DNA of 8,431 nt from Rubritepida sp. (GCA_014376425.1 JACMRO010000075.1:1-8431); one strand, 5' to 3'; counted from the first letter of the stretch, positions 1 through 6,074 are shown. The notes: generated by a model not told the origin, from the sequence alone. Numbers and translations: made by a program.

Positions 1-890
1 AGCGGCGCCGTGCCGGCGTGGTAGGCGGACTCCGCGGCGTCGCAGGCCTCGCGCGGCGACAGCAGGCCGCAATTCAGGCTGGTGGAGATCAGGGCGTGGA
101 ACAGCGTCGCCTGCCCCGTCGCCATCGCATCCTGATAATCGCCGTAAAGCGACAGGCGTTGGGCTATGAAGGCTTCCAATGCGGCGCGGGCATCGACCGC
201 TGTGACCGGCCAGTTAAAGCCATCCAGATCGCCGAAATTCGCGCTGAAACGTGCGGCGACAAGCGCCATGACCTCCCGCGTCGTGGCGTCGGGCGGGAAG
301 CGCGGCGCCGGCGGGGGCGCCAGACCGCGGGGCAGCCGGCGACGATTTTCCGAATCGTAGTTCCACTGGCCACCGACCGGCTTGTCACCTTCCATCAACA
401 GCCCGCTCTGCCGACGCATTTCACGGTAGAAGAACTCCATGCGCAGCTCCCGGCGCCCCTCGGCCCAATGCCGGAACCAGGGCAGCGGGCAGAGGAAACG
501 GTCGTCGGCGCGGATTTCGACCTCCACCCCCAGCGCTGCCTCCCAGCCGCGCATGTCCTGCAGCACGCGCCACTCGCCAGGCTCGGTCGCCACCACCCGG
601 TCCGGCCGCAACGCCCGCGCGGCACGCTCCACCTCGCCCGACAGGGTGCCGGTGTTGTCCGGATCGTCCAGCGCGACGTAGCGCACTGGCACGCCCCGTG
701 CGGCCAGCGCATCGCGGAAGTGCCGCATGGCGGACAGGATCAGCGTAATCTTCTGTGGATGGTGCGGGACGTATTCGCATTCGCCCATCACCTCCATCAT
801 CAGGACGGTGTCGCGCGCCGGGTCCAGTCCATCCAGGGCCGACAGGCTGTGGCTAAGCTGATCGCCCAGGATGACACGCAGGCTTCCCAT
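1..890 (-). CDS. phrB: Iron-sulfur (6-4) photolyase / bacterial cryptochrome (PhrB type), C-terminus cut by the window start
   Basis: Light-driven DNA repair flavoprotein of the FeS-BCP (prokaryotic 6-4 photolyase) class, which uses FAD and a lumazine antenna to reverse UV (6-4) photoproducts. I translated the minus strand from ATG at 890-888 and obtained 296 complete codons with no stop. It begins with a Rossmann-like N-terminal domain (RVILGDQLS, residues 5-13), followed by SAMRHF (53-58), ATEPGEWRV (101-109), MEFFYREMRR (151-160), PVGGQWNYDSENR (171-183) and SLNCGLL (271-277). These blocks match my memory of Agrobacterium PhrB closely and in the same order. The family is about 500 residues long, so the FAD-binding C-terminal half and the Fe-S cysteines lie outside the window. 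The ATG overlaps the stop of the DUF6134-like gene (TGATG) and has no Shine-Dalgarno of its own, so translation is probably coupled. Family assignment is strong; (6-4) rather than other substrate specificity is inferred from the family. Confidence 0.93.
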   Translation of the reverse strand, partial: MGSLRVILGDQLSHSLSALDGLDPARDTVLMMEVMGECEYVPHHPQKITLILSAMRHFRDALAARGVPVRYVALDDPDNTGTLSGEVERAARALRPDRVVATEPGEWRVLQDMRGWEAALGVEVEIRADDRFLCPLPWFRHWAEGRRELRMEFFYREMRRQSGLLMEGDKPVGGQWNYDSENRRRLPRGLAPPPAPRFPPDATTREVMALVAARFSANFGDLDGFNWPVTAVDARAALEAFIAQRLSLYGDYQDAMATGQATLFHALISTSLNCGLLSPREACDAAESAYHAGTAP

Positions 891-1492
891 CAGGCAGCGC
901 TGTAGCGCACGGTCGAGCCGTCGTCCCCGACCACGGCGTAGGTGACCCAGCGGCCGGGTGCGTCGTAATCCATGGTCGCATCCACCTCGCCCTCGCAGTG
1001 CCAGCGTGTGCCGCCGGCGGGCAGGCCGGCGCGGGTCCAGCGCAAATCCATCAGCTTACCGGTCGTGGTGCCGAATAACGGGGCCGCGCCGCCGAAACGC
1101 TCGGGATGCCACCACGACAGCGGCGCCGCATCGGGCGGCAACCGCAGCACGCCCTCGGGGCCACGAACGGCAACACCGCCCGCCATCGCCTCCGCTTCGA
1201 CCTCGACGATGCTGCCGTTGCGGTTCAGGCGTGATCGCACTGAGACCATCCGGCCAGCGCGCGTCACCTCGGTGTAGCGATGCTCATAGCGGTACACCAC
1301 GACGCCGAGCACGCGCGGCGCGATCAGCACATCCGACTGCGCCAACAGCGTATCTCCCTCACGCCGGAAGACGACGGTATGGCTGCCGATCTCGCTGCCA
1401 TTGCGGGTGACCTTCCAGCGGTAATCGGCCGGCTGCCCGCCCTGGGCCAGCGCCGGCGCTGCGGCCAGCGCGGCCAGGGCGCGGCGGCCCAT
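890..1492 (-). CDS. DUF6134-like protein, small, probably exported
   Basis: A protein of about 200 residues whose function is unknown to me. The N-terminus (two Arg, then an Ala/Leu stretch ending ALAQ at residues 14-17) resembles a short signal peptide with cleavage after residue 16. The rest alternates in a beta-rich pattern: YRWKVTRNGSEIGSHTV (24-40), VVYRYEHRYTEV (65-76), SWWHPE (126-131), TGKLMDLRW (144-152) and a C-terminal MDYDAPGRWV (174-183). That order matches what I recall of the DUF6134 family, proteins of about 200 residues in Alphaproteobacteria. It is the middle gene of an SDR to phrB operon and overlaps both neighbours. Its start reads GTGATG: ATG at 1492 gives the same TGATG overlap as the next junction, while GTG at 1495 has an AAGGG at better spacing; I chose ATG. 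A periplasmic role linked to light or oxidative damage is only a guess from context. Confidence 0.82.
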   Translation of the reverse strand: MGRRALAALAAAPALAQGGQPADYRWKVTRNGSEIGSHTVVFRREGDTLLAQSDVLIAPRVLGVVVYRYEHRYTEVTRAGRMVSVRSRLNRNGSIVEVEAEAMAGGVAVRGPEGVLRLPPDAAPLSWWHPERFGGAAPLFGTTTGKLMDLRWTRAGLPAGGTRWHCEGEVDATMDYDAPGRWVTYAVVGDDGSTVRYSAA

Positions 1493-2214
1493 CACGTGCC
1501 GCCCTTGCCGCGCAGCGAAGACCGCCCGCCATCCACTGGCAGCACCTGGCCGGAGATCCAGCCCGCATCGGGGCCGAGCAGGAATGCGGCCAGCGCCGCC
1601 ATTTCATCGGGCTCACCCAGCCGGGGTATGGGGTGCAGCTTGGCGATGGCATCGGCCATCTGCGCGTTGCGGGTCAAGGGCTCGGCGATGCGGGTGCGGG
1701 TCAGGCTGGGCGCGATGCAGTTCACCCGCACCTCGGGCGAGAGTTCCGCCGCCAGTGCCACCGTCAGCCCCTCCACCGCCGCCTTGGCGGTGCCGATCAC
1801 GGAGTGCAGGCCGAAGCCCACCCGGGCGGCGATGCTGCTGAACAGCACCACCGCTCCGCCCGACTTCGCCAGTTCGGGCGCCGCGACCTGCACCGCCATG
1901 GCCGCGCCCAGCACGTTGAGGCGGAAGGCATCGAGAAAATCTGCCTCGGTGGCGCGGGCGAAGGGCTTCAGCACGATGGAGCCCACGCAATAGGCCAGCC
2001 CGGCAAGCGGGCCGGCCAGTGCGGCCCGTACCGCCGCCGCATCGGCCACATCCACCACGTGGCTCTCCGCGCCAGGCAGCTCGGCAGCCAGCGCCTGGAG
2101 CCGCGCGGCGTCACGCGCCAGCAGCAGTGGCGTGCCGCCGGCCGCCAGCACCCGCCTGGCCAGGGCGGCGCCGATGCCCCCCGTCGCACCCAGTATCGCA
2201 ATCCTGCCGTTCAT
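1492..2214 (-). CDS. Atypical short-chain dehydrogenase/reductase lacking the catalytic Tyr
   Basis: A 240-residue Rossmann-fold protein of classical SDR length. The dinucleotide-binding motif GATGGIG is at residues 9-15, an acidic DV follows at 55-56, and the C-terminal half has the usual VRVNCIAPS (162-170) and SGQVLPVDGG (221-230) blocks. The active site is unusual. Asn100 and Ser126/Ser127 are in place and Lys144 is present, but the residue four before the Lys, normally Tyr, is Ile140 (IGTAK instead of YxxxK). The usual NNAG segment reads YCVGS (75-79). I recall relatives with the same Tyr-less motif beside photolyases, so this may be a subfamily trait and not decay. It is the first gene of the leftward operon; GGGGA lies six bases before the ATG. 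Substrate and catalytic competence cannot be inferred. Fold assignment is firm; function is open. Confidence 0.93.
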   Translation of the reverse strand: MNGRIAILGATGGIGAALARRVLAAGGTPLLLARDAARLQALAAELPGAESHVVDVADAAAVRAALAGPLAGLAYCVGSIVLKPFARATEADFLDAFRLNVLGAAMAVQVAAPELAKSGGAVVLFSSIAARVGFGLHSVIGTAKAAVEGLTVALAAELSPEVRVNCIAPSLTRTRIAEPLTRNAQMADAIAKLHPIPRLGEPDEMAALAAFLLGPDAGWISGQVLPVDGGRSSLRGKGGT

Positions 2215-2295
2215 GTCCGATCCCCACCGCGCCCCGGAAATGGGGCGCCGCCCCGCGATGGCAACCGGGCAGCGGGCGTGCCATTCTTACCAAAC
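2215..2295. promoter_or_regulatory. Divergent intergenic region between the SDR-DUF6134-phrB operon and the SixA-CHAD pair
   Basis: These 81 bases must hold, or lie next to, promoters for both directions unless the promoters are inside the coding starts. I see no convincing -35/-10 pair either way. Rightwards, CATTCT at 2282-2287 is a weak -10-like hexamer only eight bases before the phosphatase ATG. Leftwards, the minus strand reads GGTAAGAAT near 2284-2292, which resembles the -10 of some ECF sigma factors, but no matching -35 was found. The central part is very GC-rich and can fold. Confidence 0.4.
2229..2248. repeat. Perfect inverted repeat, 7-bp stem, in the divergent region
   Basis: GCGCCCC (2229-2235) and GGGGCGC (2242-2248) are exact reverse complements separated by six bases. 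The right arm can also pair with CCCC at 2251-2254, so two mutually exclusive hairpins are possible. It lies about 15 bases upstream of the SDR start and would be in that gene's 5' leader. It could be an operator or leader hairpin, or a chance product of high GC. Confidence 0.45.
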
Positions 2296-2850
2296 ATGCG
2301 CCAGTTGCTCCTGCTCCGCCACGCGAAATCCGCCTGGGACGACCCGGATCTGCCCGATCACGCGCGGCCGCTTAACGACCGGGGCCGGCTGGCTGCCCGC
2401 AGCATGGCGGCGGAGATTACGCGGCTGCGGCTGCTGCCCGACGTGGTCCTTGTAAGCTCCGCCCGGCGCACTCTGCAAACGCTTGATGCGCTGAACCCGC
2501 TCGAAGGCAGCCCGATCGTACAGGTGCTGGACGAGATCTACCTGGCGCCGTGGGAAAGCCTGCTGGGGCTGCTGCACCGGGTGCCGGAAACAGCACGCTC
2601 GGTCCTGCTGATCGGTCACAACCCGGGGCTGCACGAATTATCGTTGAACCTGCTGTCACCGCACGGCGACCCCTCGCCGGCGCGGTTTAGGCTGCGCGGT
2701 GCCTACCCGACCGGCGCGCTGACCGAATTCGCCATCGCCACGCCCTGGCAGGGGCTGACGGATGGCGGCGGGCGGTTGATGCAGTTCGTGGCCCCGCGCG
2801 ACCTGCCGGGGGCCGAGAGCCTAGCGGATGCGACGGAAGGCCCGGGCTGA
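2296..2850 (+). CDS. SixA-like histidine phosphatase family protein
   Basis: A 184-residue protein of the histidine phosphatase (phosphoglycerate mutase-like) superfamily, in the small SixA branch, which removes phosphate through a phosphohistidine intermediate. Visible motifs are the N-terminal RHAKS (residues 8-12, nucleophile His9), the SixA-type DHARPLNDRG (21-30), SSARRTLQT (54-62, phosphate-binding Arg57), a Glu near 80 (DEIYLAPWE) and the second catalytic His in GHNPGL (107-112). All catalytic positions look intact and the length is typical. The ATG at 2296 is set by the fixed distance to RHAKS, yet no purine-rich ribosome-binding site precedes it. E. coli SixA acts on phosphohistidine of phosphotransfer proteins; the substrate here is unknown. 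The next gene, a CHAD protein, follows with no gap, which hints at a phosphate or polyphosphate role. Cytosolic; no signal peptide. Confidence 0.93.
   Translation: MRQLLLLRHAKSAWDDPDLPDHARPLNDRGRLAARSMAAEITRLRLLPDVVLVSSARRTLQTLDALNPLEGSPIVQVLDEIYLAPWESLLGLLHRVPETARSVLLIGHNPGLHELSLNLLSPHGDPSPARFRLRGAYPTGALTEFAIATPWQGLTDGGGRLMQFVAPRDLPGAESLADATEGPG
2835..2840 (+). promoter_or_regulatory. Ribosome-binding site supporting the TTG start of the CHAD gene
   Basis: GGAAGG lies inside the end of the phosphatase gene, ten bases before TTG at 2851. It is the main sequence reason for accepting a TTG start immediately after the upstream stop codon. Confidence 0.5.
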
Positions 2851-4032
2851 TTGTCGGCCAACCCAATTGCGCCCGCCATCGAGATAGCGCTGCCCGCCGA
2901 TGCGCTGACCCGCCTGTTGCGCCACCCGGCGATCCGCGCGTTAGGGCCTAACCGGACGCCGTGGGAAGCGGTGGCGGATGGGCGGCAGCGCCGTCTCAGC
3001 CGCGTCGGTGCGTCGGTGCAGGTGTCCTTGTTCCAAGAGGCGGGCGGCGCGCTGCGCCTGCGGGGCGAAAGCGCCGCACCGGTTGACATCTCCGCACTTG
3101 GGGCGGCGCTGGCCAGGCAGCTTCCCGCGCAGCCGGTGCTTCGCGGCGAAGGCGGGCGGCCCCCTGCCGCGGGGCAGACCGAGATCGGCGCGGCCCTGGC
3201 CGCGGCGTTGCGCGATGGGCTGAGTCAGCTGGCGCTGCACGGCCCGACCTGCCGCGCCGATGCGCCGCCCACCGGCGTGCACCAGGCGCGCGTTGCCTTG
3301 CGGCGCATGCGGTCAGTGCTGAAGTTGTGCCGGTCGGCACTGGACGGCCGCCTGCCGGGCGACGATCCATTGGCGGCATGCGATGCAAACCTGAAACGGT
3401 TGGCCGCCGCACTGGGCCCGGCACGCGACCTGGACGTCTTCGTCGCCGGGCTGGGCCGGTTGTTGTCCGAAACCCTGCCCGATGAGCCGCGGCTGGTGCC
3501 CCTGCATCGCCGCGCCGCCGCCGCCCGTCTATCCGCCTATGGCGCGCTGCCGCCGCTGCTGGCCGGCCCTGCCCTGCGTGCCGTGCTCTGGCAGGCGGCG
3601 GCGCTGATCGAGACGCTGGAGGCGATGCCGCCGCGCCGCGACCTTCATGACTTCGCCACACGGGTGCTGGGCAAGCGTCACCGACGACTGCGGCGTGCTG
3701 GCGCCGACATCGAAACCCTGCCGCCGGCCCAGCTTCATGCCCTGCGGCTGGATGGCAAGCGCCTGCGGTACGCCGCTGAATGGCTGGCGCCGCTGTGGGA
3801 CGCCCCTGCCCCGCGCCGTTACCTGCGCCGGCTGGCGCGGCTGCAGGAGTCGCTGGGCCTGGCCAATGATGCCGAGGTGGCGCGTGGCCTGGTGCGGCAG
3901 CTGGGCGCCCCCGGCTGGGCGCTGGGCCTGGCCGAGGGGTTGGCCTTGGGCCGTGCCGCGGGCAGCCGTGACGCAGCACTCGGCGCGTGGCGGAAATGGC
4001 GCAAGGCGCCCCGTTTCTGGGTCGATGGCTGA
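2851..4032 (+). CDS. CHAD domain protein with a vestigial N-terminal CYTH-like region
   Basis: A 393-residue basic protein. The CHAD domain, an alpha-helical fold with conserved His and many Arg/Lys that binds polyphosphate in studied members, runs from about residue 110 to the end. Characteristic segments are VHQARVALRRMRS (143-155), LGPARDLDVF (188-197), LHALRLDGKRLRYAAEW (295-311) and LQESLGLANDAEVAR (331-345). Such proteins commonly carry a CYTH triphosphatase domain of about 200 residues in front. Here only about 105 residues precede the CHAD domain; the first 25 resemble the start of a CYTH (EIALPADALTRLLRHPAI), but no ExExK metal/phosphate signature is visible, so triphosphatase activity is unlikely. 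TTG at 2851 directly abuts the phosphatase TGA and GGAAGG lies ten bases before it (2835-2840), supporting this start and an operon with the SixA-like gene. Role in polyphosphate binding is inferred from the family. Confidence 0.9.
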   Translation: MSANPIAPAIEIALPADALTRLLRHPAIRALGPNRTPWEAVADGRQRRLSRVGASVQVSLFQEAGGALRLRGESAAPVDISALGAALARQLPAQPVLRGEGGRPPAAGQTEIGAALAAALRDGLSQLALHGPTCRADAPPTGVHQARVALRRMRSVLKLCRSALDGRLPGDDPLAACDANLKRLAAALGPARDLDVFVAGLGRLLSETLPDEPRLVPLHRRAAAARLSAYGALPPLLAGPALRAVLWQAAALIETLEAMPPRRDLHDFATRVLGKRHRRLRRAGADIETLPPAQLHALRLDGKRLRYAAEWLAPLWDAPAPRRYLRRLARLQESLGLANDAEVARGLVRQLGAPGWALGLAEGLALGRAAGSRDAALGAWRKWRKAPRFWVDG

Positions 4033-4138
4033 GCGCAGGATACTGACCGGCTGTTCCGGATCGTTGGCCCATCACGTTATCGAAACGCGGGTTTCAACCG
4101 GTTGCCAGGGGTGAGGCTGGCGGGTTAACGCTCGGTTC
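4033..4138. other. Intergenic region with three small inverted repeats
   Basis: 106 bases between the CHAD gene and the nuclease-fold gene, with no gene seen. Three inverted repeats lie nearly end to end: GAAAC-gcgg-GTTTC (4082-4095), the 10-bp palindrome CAACCGGTTG (4095-4104), and GCCAG-8 nt-CTGGC (4104-4121). None is followed by a T run, so an intrinsic terminator is not evident. TTGCCA at 4102-4107 resembles a -35 box, but the hexamer 17 bases downstream (TTAACG) is a poor -10. The palindrome could be an operator for the downstream gene. Confidence 0.35.
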
Positions 4139-4657
4139 ATGCAGCGGCGTCGCATCTTCAAATCTGCCCGTTCTCCGCAAAAGATGGGTCGCCTGGTGGC
4201 CTTGTTGGCTTCTGCCGGCATGCTGGTGATGCTCGTCACCGTGCTGCGCCCCGGCGCGCTGCTGGGCTCGGCGCCCCGCACACCCGACTGGGGCGCGCTG
4301 CCGGCGGAAGTGCGGGTGGTGGATGGCGAAACGCTGCGGCTGGGCGACCGGGTGCTGCGGCTGTACGGGCTGGAGGCGCCGGCGCGCGGCCAGGCCTGCG
4401 GCGCGGTGGCCGATTGCGGCGGCATGGCGGCCGCCGAACTGGCGCGGCTGGTGCGCGATCGATCGGTCGAATGCCGCATCCAGGGGCAGGACCGCATGGG
4501 CCGCGCGCTGGGCACCTGCCGCGCCGGCGGGGTAGAGATCAACGGCTCGCTCGTGATGGCGGGCTGGGCGCGGGCCGATGCGGCACTGCAGCCGGCTTTG
4601 GTGCCGCTGGAGCAGACTGCGCGCGCGGCCGGGCGCGGCATGTGGGCGCCGCCGTAG
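4139..4657 (+). CDS. Membrane-anchored thermonuclease-family (SNase fold) protein with altered active site
   Basis: A 172-residue protein with a basic N-terminus, one hydrophobic segment (about residues 18-36; signal anchor or uncleaved signal), and a staphylococcal-nuclease-like OB fold from about 55 to the end. Family landmarks are VRVVDGETLRLG (58-69), RLYGLEAPARGQACG (74-88), DRMGRALGTC (118-127) and LVMAGWARAD (138-147). Measured against S. aureus nuclease, the Arg35 and Arg87 positions are kept (Arg74, Arg122), but the DTPE/DAPE motif reads EAPA: the metal-site Asp40 position is Glu79 and the catalytic Glu43 position is Ala82. The calcium-ligand Asp21 position in VDGDT is Glu64. Hydrolysis of nucleic acid is therefore doubtful, and it may be a binding-only member. 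Cysteines at 87, 93, 112 and 127 could form disulfides outside the cytoplasm. The start at 4139 has no good ribosome-binding site; Met16 (4184) is an alternative. Confidence 0.85.
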   Translation: MQRRRIFKSARSPQKMGRLVALLASAGMLVMLVTVLRPGALLGSAPRTPDWGALPAEVRVVDGETLRLGDRVLRLYGLEAPARGQACGAVADCGGMAAAELARLVRDRSVECRIQGQDRMGRALGTCRAGGVEINGSLVMAGWARADAALQPALVPLEQTARAAGRGMWAPP

Positions 4658-4660
4658 CCT

Positions 4661-4697
4661 CAGCCGCGCCAGCCTCAGTGGACAAGCGCCGCGGCTG
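4661..4697. repeat. 8-bp inverted repeat between the nuclease-fold gene and gltA
   Basis: CAGCCGCG (4661-4668) and CGCGGCTG (4690-4697) are exact reverse complements separated by 21 bases. The left arm begins three bases after the stop codon of the upstream gene, so the hairpin could protect that transcript's 3' end or help terminate it, though no T run follows. An overlapping 8-bp direct repeat AGCCTCAG occurs at 4656-4663 and 4671-4678. Confidence 0.4.
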
Positions 4698-4715
4698 GAT
4701 TAAGCTGCACCGCAA

Positions 4716-4721
4716 TATAAA
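4716..4721 (+). promoter_or_regulatory. Candidate -10 element for gltA
   Basis: TATAAA stands out in GC-rich sequence 45 bases upstream of the gltA ATG, which would give a leader of roughly 40 bases. No clear -35 lies at 16-18 bases; TGGACA at 4679-4684 resembles one but is 31 bases away. The gene is probably transcribed from here by a housekeeping sigma factor, but the site is tentative. Confidence 0.35.
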
Positions 4722-4752
4722 CCGGCGCGCCCTGTCCCGCGGCGACGCTTCT

Positions 4753-4757
4753 GAGGA
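4753..4757 (+). promoter_or_regulatory. Ribosome-binding site of gltA
   Basis: GAGGA lies nine bases before the ATG at 4767. It fixes this Met as the start and is one of the better Shine-Dalgarno matches in the window, fitting strong expression of a central-metabolism enzyme. Confidence 0.6.
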
Positions 4758-4766
4758 TGGCCACGC

Positions 4767-6074
4767 ATGAGCAGCACACGGACCGGTTCGGTCACCATCA
4801 CGCTCGACGGTAGCAACAAGAGCGCGACCTTGCCGCTGCTGGAAGGCACGCTGGGTACGCCGGTGGCCGACATCCGCAAGCTCTACGGCGACCTGGGCAT
4901 CTTCACCTTCGACCCAGGCTATGGCGAGACGGCGAGCTGCGAAAGCCGCATCACATACATCGATGGCGACGCCGGTGTGCTGCTCTATCGCGGCTATCCA
5001 ATTGAGCAACTGGCTGAACACAGCGACTTCGTCGAAGTCTGCTATCTGCTGATGAACGGCGAGCTGCCCAGTGCGGCCGAGCTGGTGGAATTCAAGAACG
5101 GTGTGACTTACCACACCATGGTCCACGAGCAGATTCGCAACTTCTTCAACGGTTTCCGGCGCGACGCGCATCCCATGGCGATCATGTGCGGCGTGGTGGG
5201 CGCGTTGGCCGCATTCTATCATGAGAACGTCAACATCGCCGATCCGCGGCAGCGCGAGATCGCCGCCTTCCGGCTTATCGCCAAGGTGCCGACGATCGCG
5301 GCCATGGCGTATAAATACGCTCTGGGTCAGCCCTTCGTATATCCGCGCAACGACCTGAGTTATGCCGGCAACTTCCTACACATGTTGAACTCGGTACCGG
5401 CGGAACCCTATGTGGTAAGTCCGGTGCTGGAGAAGGCGATGGACCGCATCCTGGTTCTTCACGCCGACCATGAGCAGAATGCCAGCACCTCGACCGTGCG
5501 GCTGGCCGGCTCGACCGGCGCCAACCCGTTTGCCTGCATCGCAGCGGGCATTGCCGCGCTGTGGGGCCCAGCGCATGGCGGCGCCAACGAAGCGGTGTTG
5601 AAGATGCTGGGTGAGATCGGTACGCCCGACAAAATCCCGCAGTTTATTGCCGAGGTAAAGGACAAGAACAGCCACACCAAGCTGATGGGCTTTGGCCACC
5701 GCGTTTACAAAAATTTTGATCCGCGCGCCAAGATCATGAAGGAAAGCTGTCACGAAGTTCTGCAGGAACTCGGGATCAAAAACGAGCCGCTGCTGGACAT
5801 GGCGATGGAAATGGAGCGGATCGCGTTGACGGACGAATATTTCGTATCGCGTAAGCTATACCCAAATGTGGATTTCTACTCGGGCATCATTTTAAAGGCG
5901 ATGGGGATCCCGACCTCGATGTTCACCGTCATCTTCGCCGTGGCAAGGACAATCGGATGGGTAAGCCAATGGAAGGAGATGGTGGAGGACCCGGCGCAGC
6001 GGATCGGCCGGCCACGGCAGATCTACACTGGCGCCGCCACCCGGGATTATCGCCAGATAAACGATCGGGGCTAA
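4767..6074 (+). CDS. gltA: Citrate synthase (hexameric type)
   Basis: Condenses oxaloacetate and acetyl-CoA to citrate and CoA, the entry step of the TCA cycle, in the cytosol. The 435-residue length fits the Gram-negative type (E. coli GltA 427, Acetobacter AarA about 436). The small N-terminal beta domain characteristic of hexameric enzymes is present (residues 5-45). Catalytic residues are intact: His270 in GPAHGGANEA, His311 in GFGHRVYKNFDPR and Asp369 in YPNVDFYSG. The ILHADHEQNAST-type block appears as LVLHADHEQNAST (229-241). The E. coli Cys206 position, associated with the NADH site, seems to be Ala212 (PAEPY instead of PCEPY), so NADH inhibition may differ. It appears monocistronic, with its own ribosome-binding site and intergenic regions on both sides. 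Codon use is less G/C-extreme than the neighbours, as expected for a highly expressed gene. The family call is certain. Confidence 0.98.
   Translation: MSSTRTGSVTITLDGSNKSATLPLLEGTLGTPVADIRKLYGDLGIFTFDPGYGETASCESRITYIDGDAGVLLYRGYPIEQLAEHSDFVEVCYLLMNGELPSAAELVEFKNGVTYHTMVHEQIRNFFNGFRRDAHPMAIMCGVVGALAAFYHENVNIADPRQREIAAFRLIAKVPTIAAMAYKYALGQPFVYPRNDLSYAGNFLHMLNSVPAEPYVVSPVLEKAMDRILVLHADHEQNASTSTVRLAGSTGANPFACIAAGIAALWGPAHGGANEAVLKMLGEIGTPDKIPQFIAEVKDKNSHTKLMGFGHRVYKNFDPRAKIMKESCHEVLQELGIKNEPLLDMAMEMERIALTDEYFVSRKLYPNVDFYSGIILKAMGIPTSMFTVIFAVARTIGWVSQWKEMVEDPAQRIGRPRQIYTGAATRDYRQINDRG

Noticed and set aside
18..905. 295-residue plus-strand open frame
   Set aside because: It is the antisense shadow of the photolyase gene, whose minus-strand translation matches PhrB along its whole length.
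1633..2295. Long N-terminal extension of the SixA-like frame on the plus strand
   Set aside because: The extra residues run antisense through the SDR gene and have a composition unlike a protein; RHAKS near the N-terminus fixes the start at 2296.
2270..2330. ECF sigma (ChrR-linked RpoE type) promoter for the SDR operon
   Set aside because: A TAAGA-like -10 occurs on the minus strand, but no TGATCC-like -35 lies about 18 bases upstream of it.
2996..4075. 359-residue minus-strand open frame
   Set aside because: It is opposite the CHAD gene and consists of Arg/Pro/Ala-rich low-complexity sequence without a family pattern; long shadows are expected at this GC content.
4661..4707. Intrinsic terminator after the nuclease-fold gene
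   Set aside because: The 8-bp stem has a 21-base loop and is not followed by a T run, so it is reported only as an inverted repeat.
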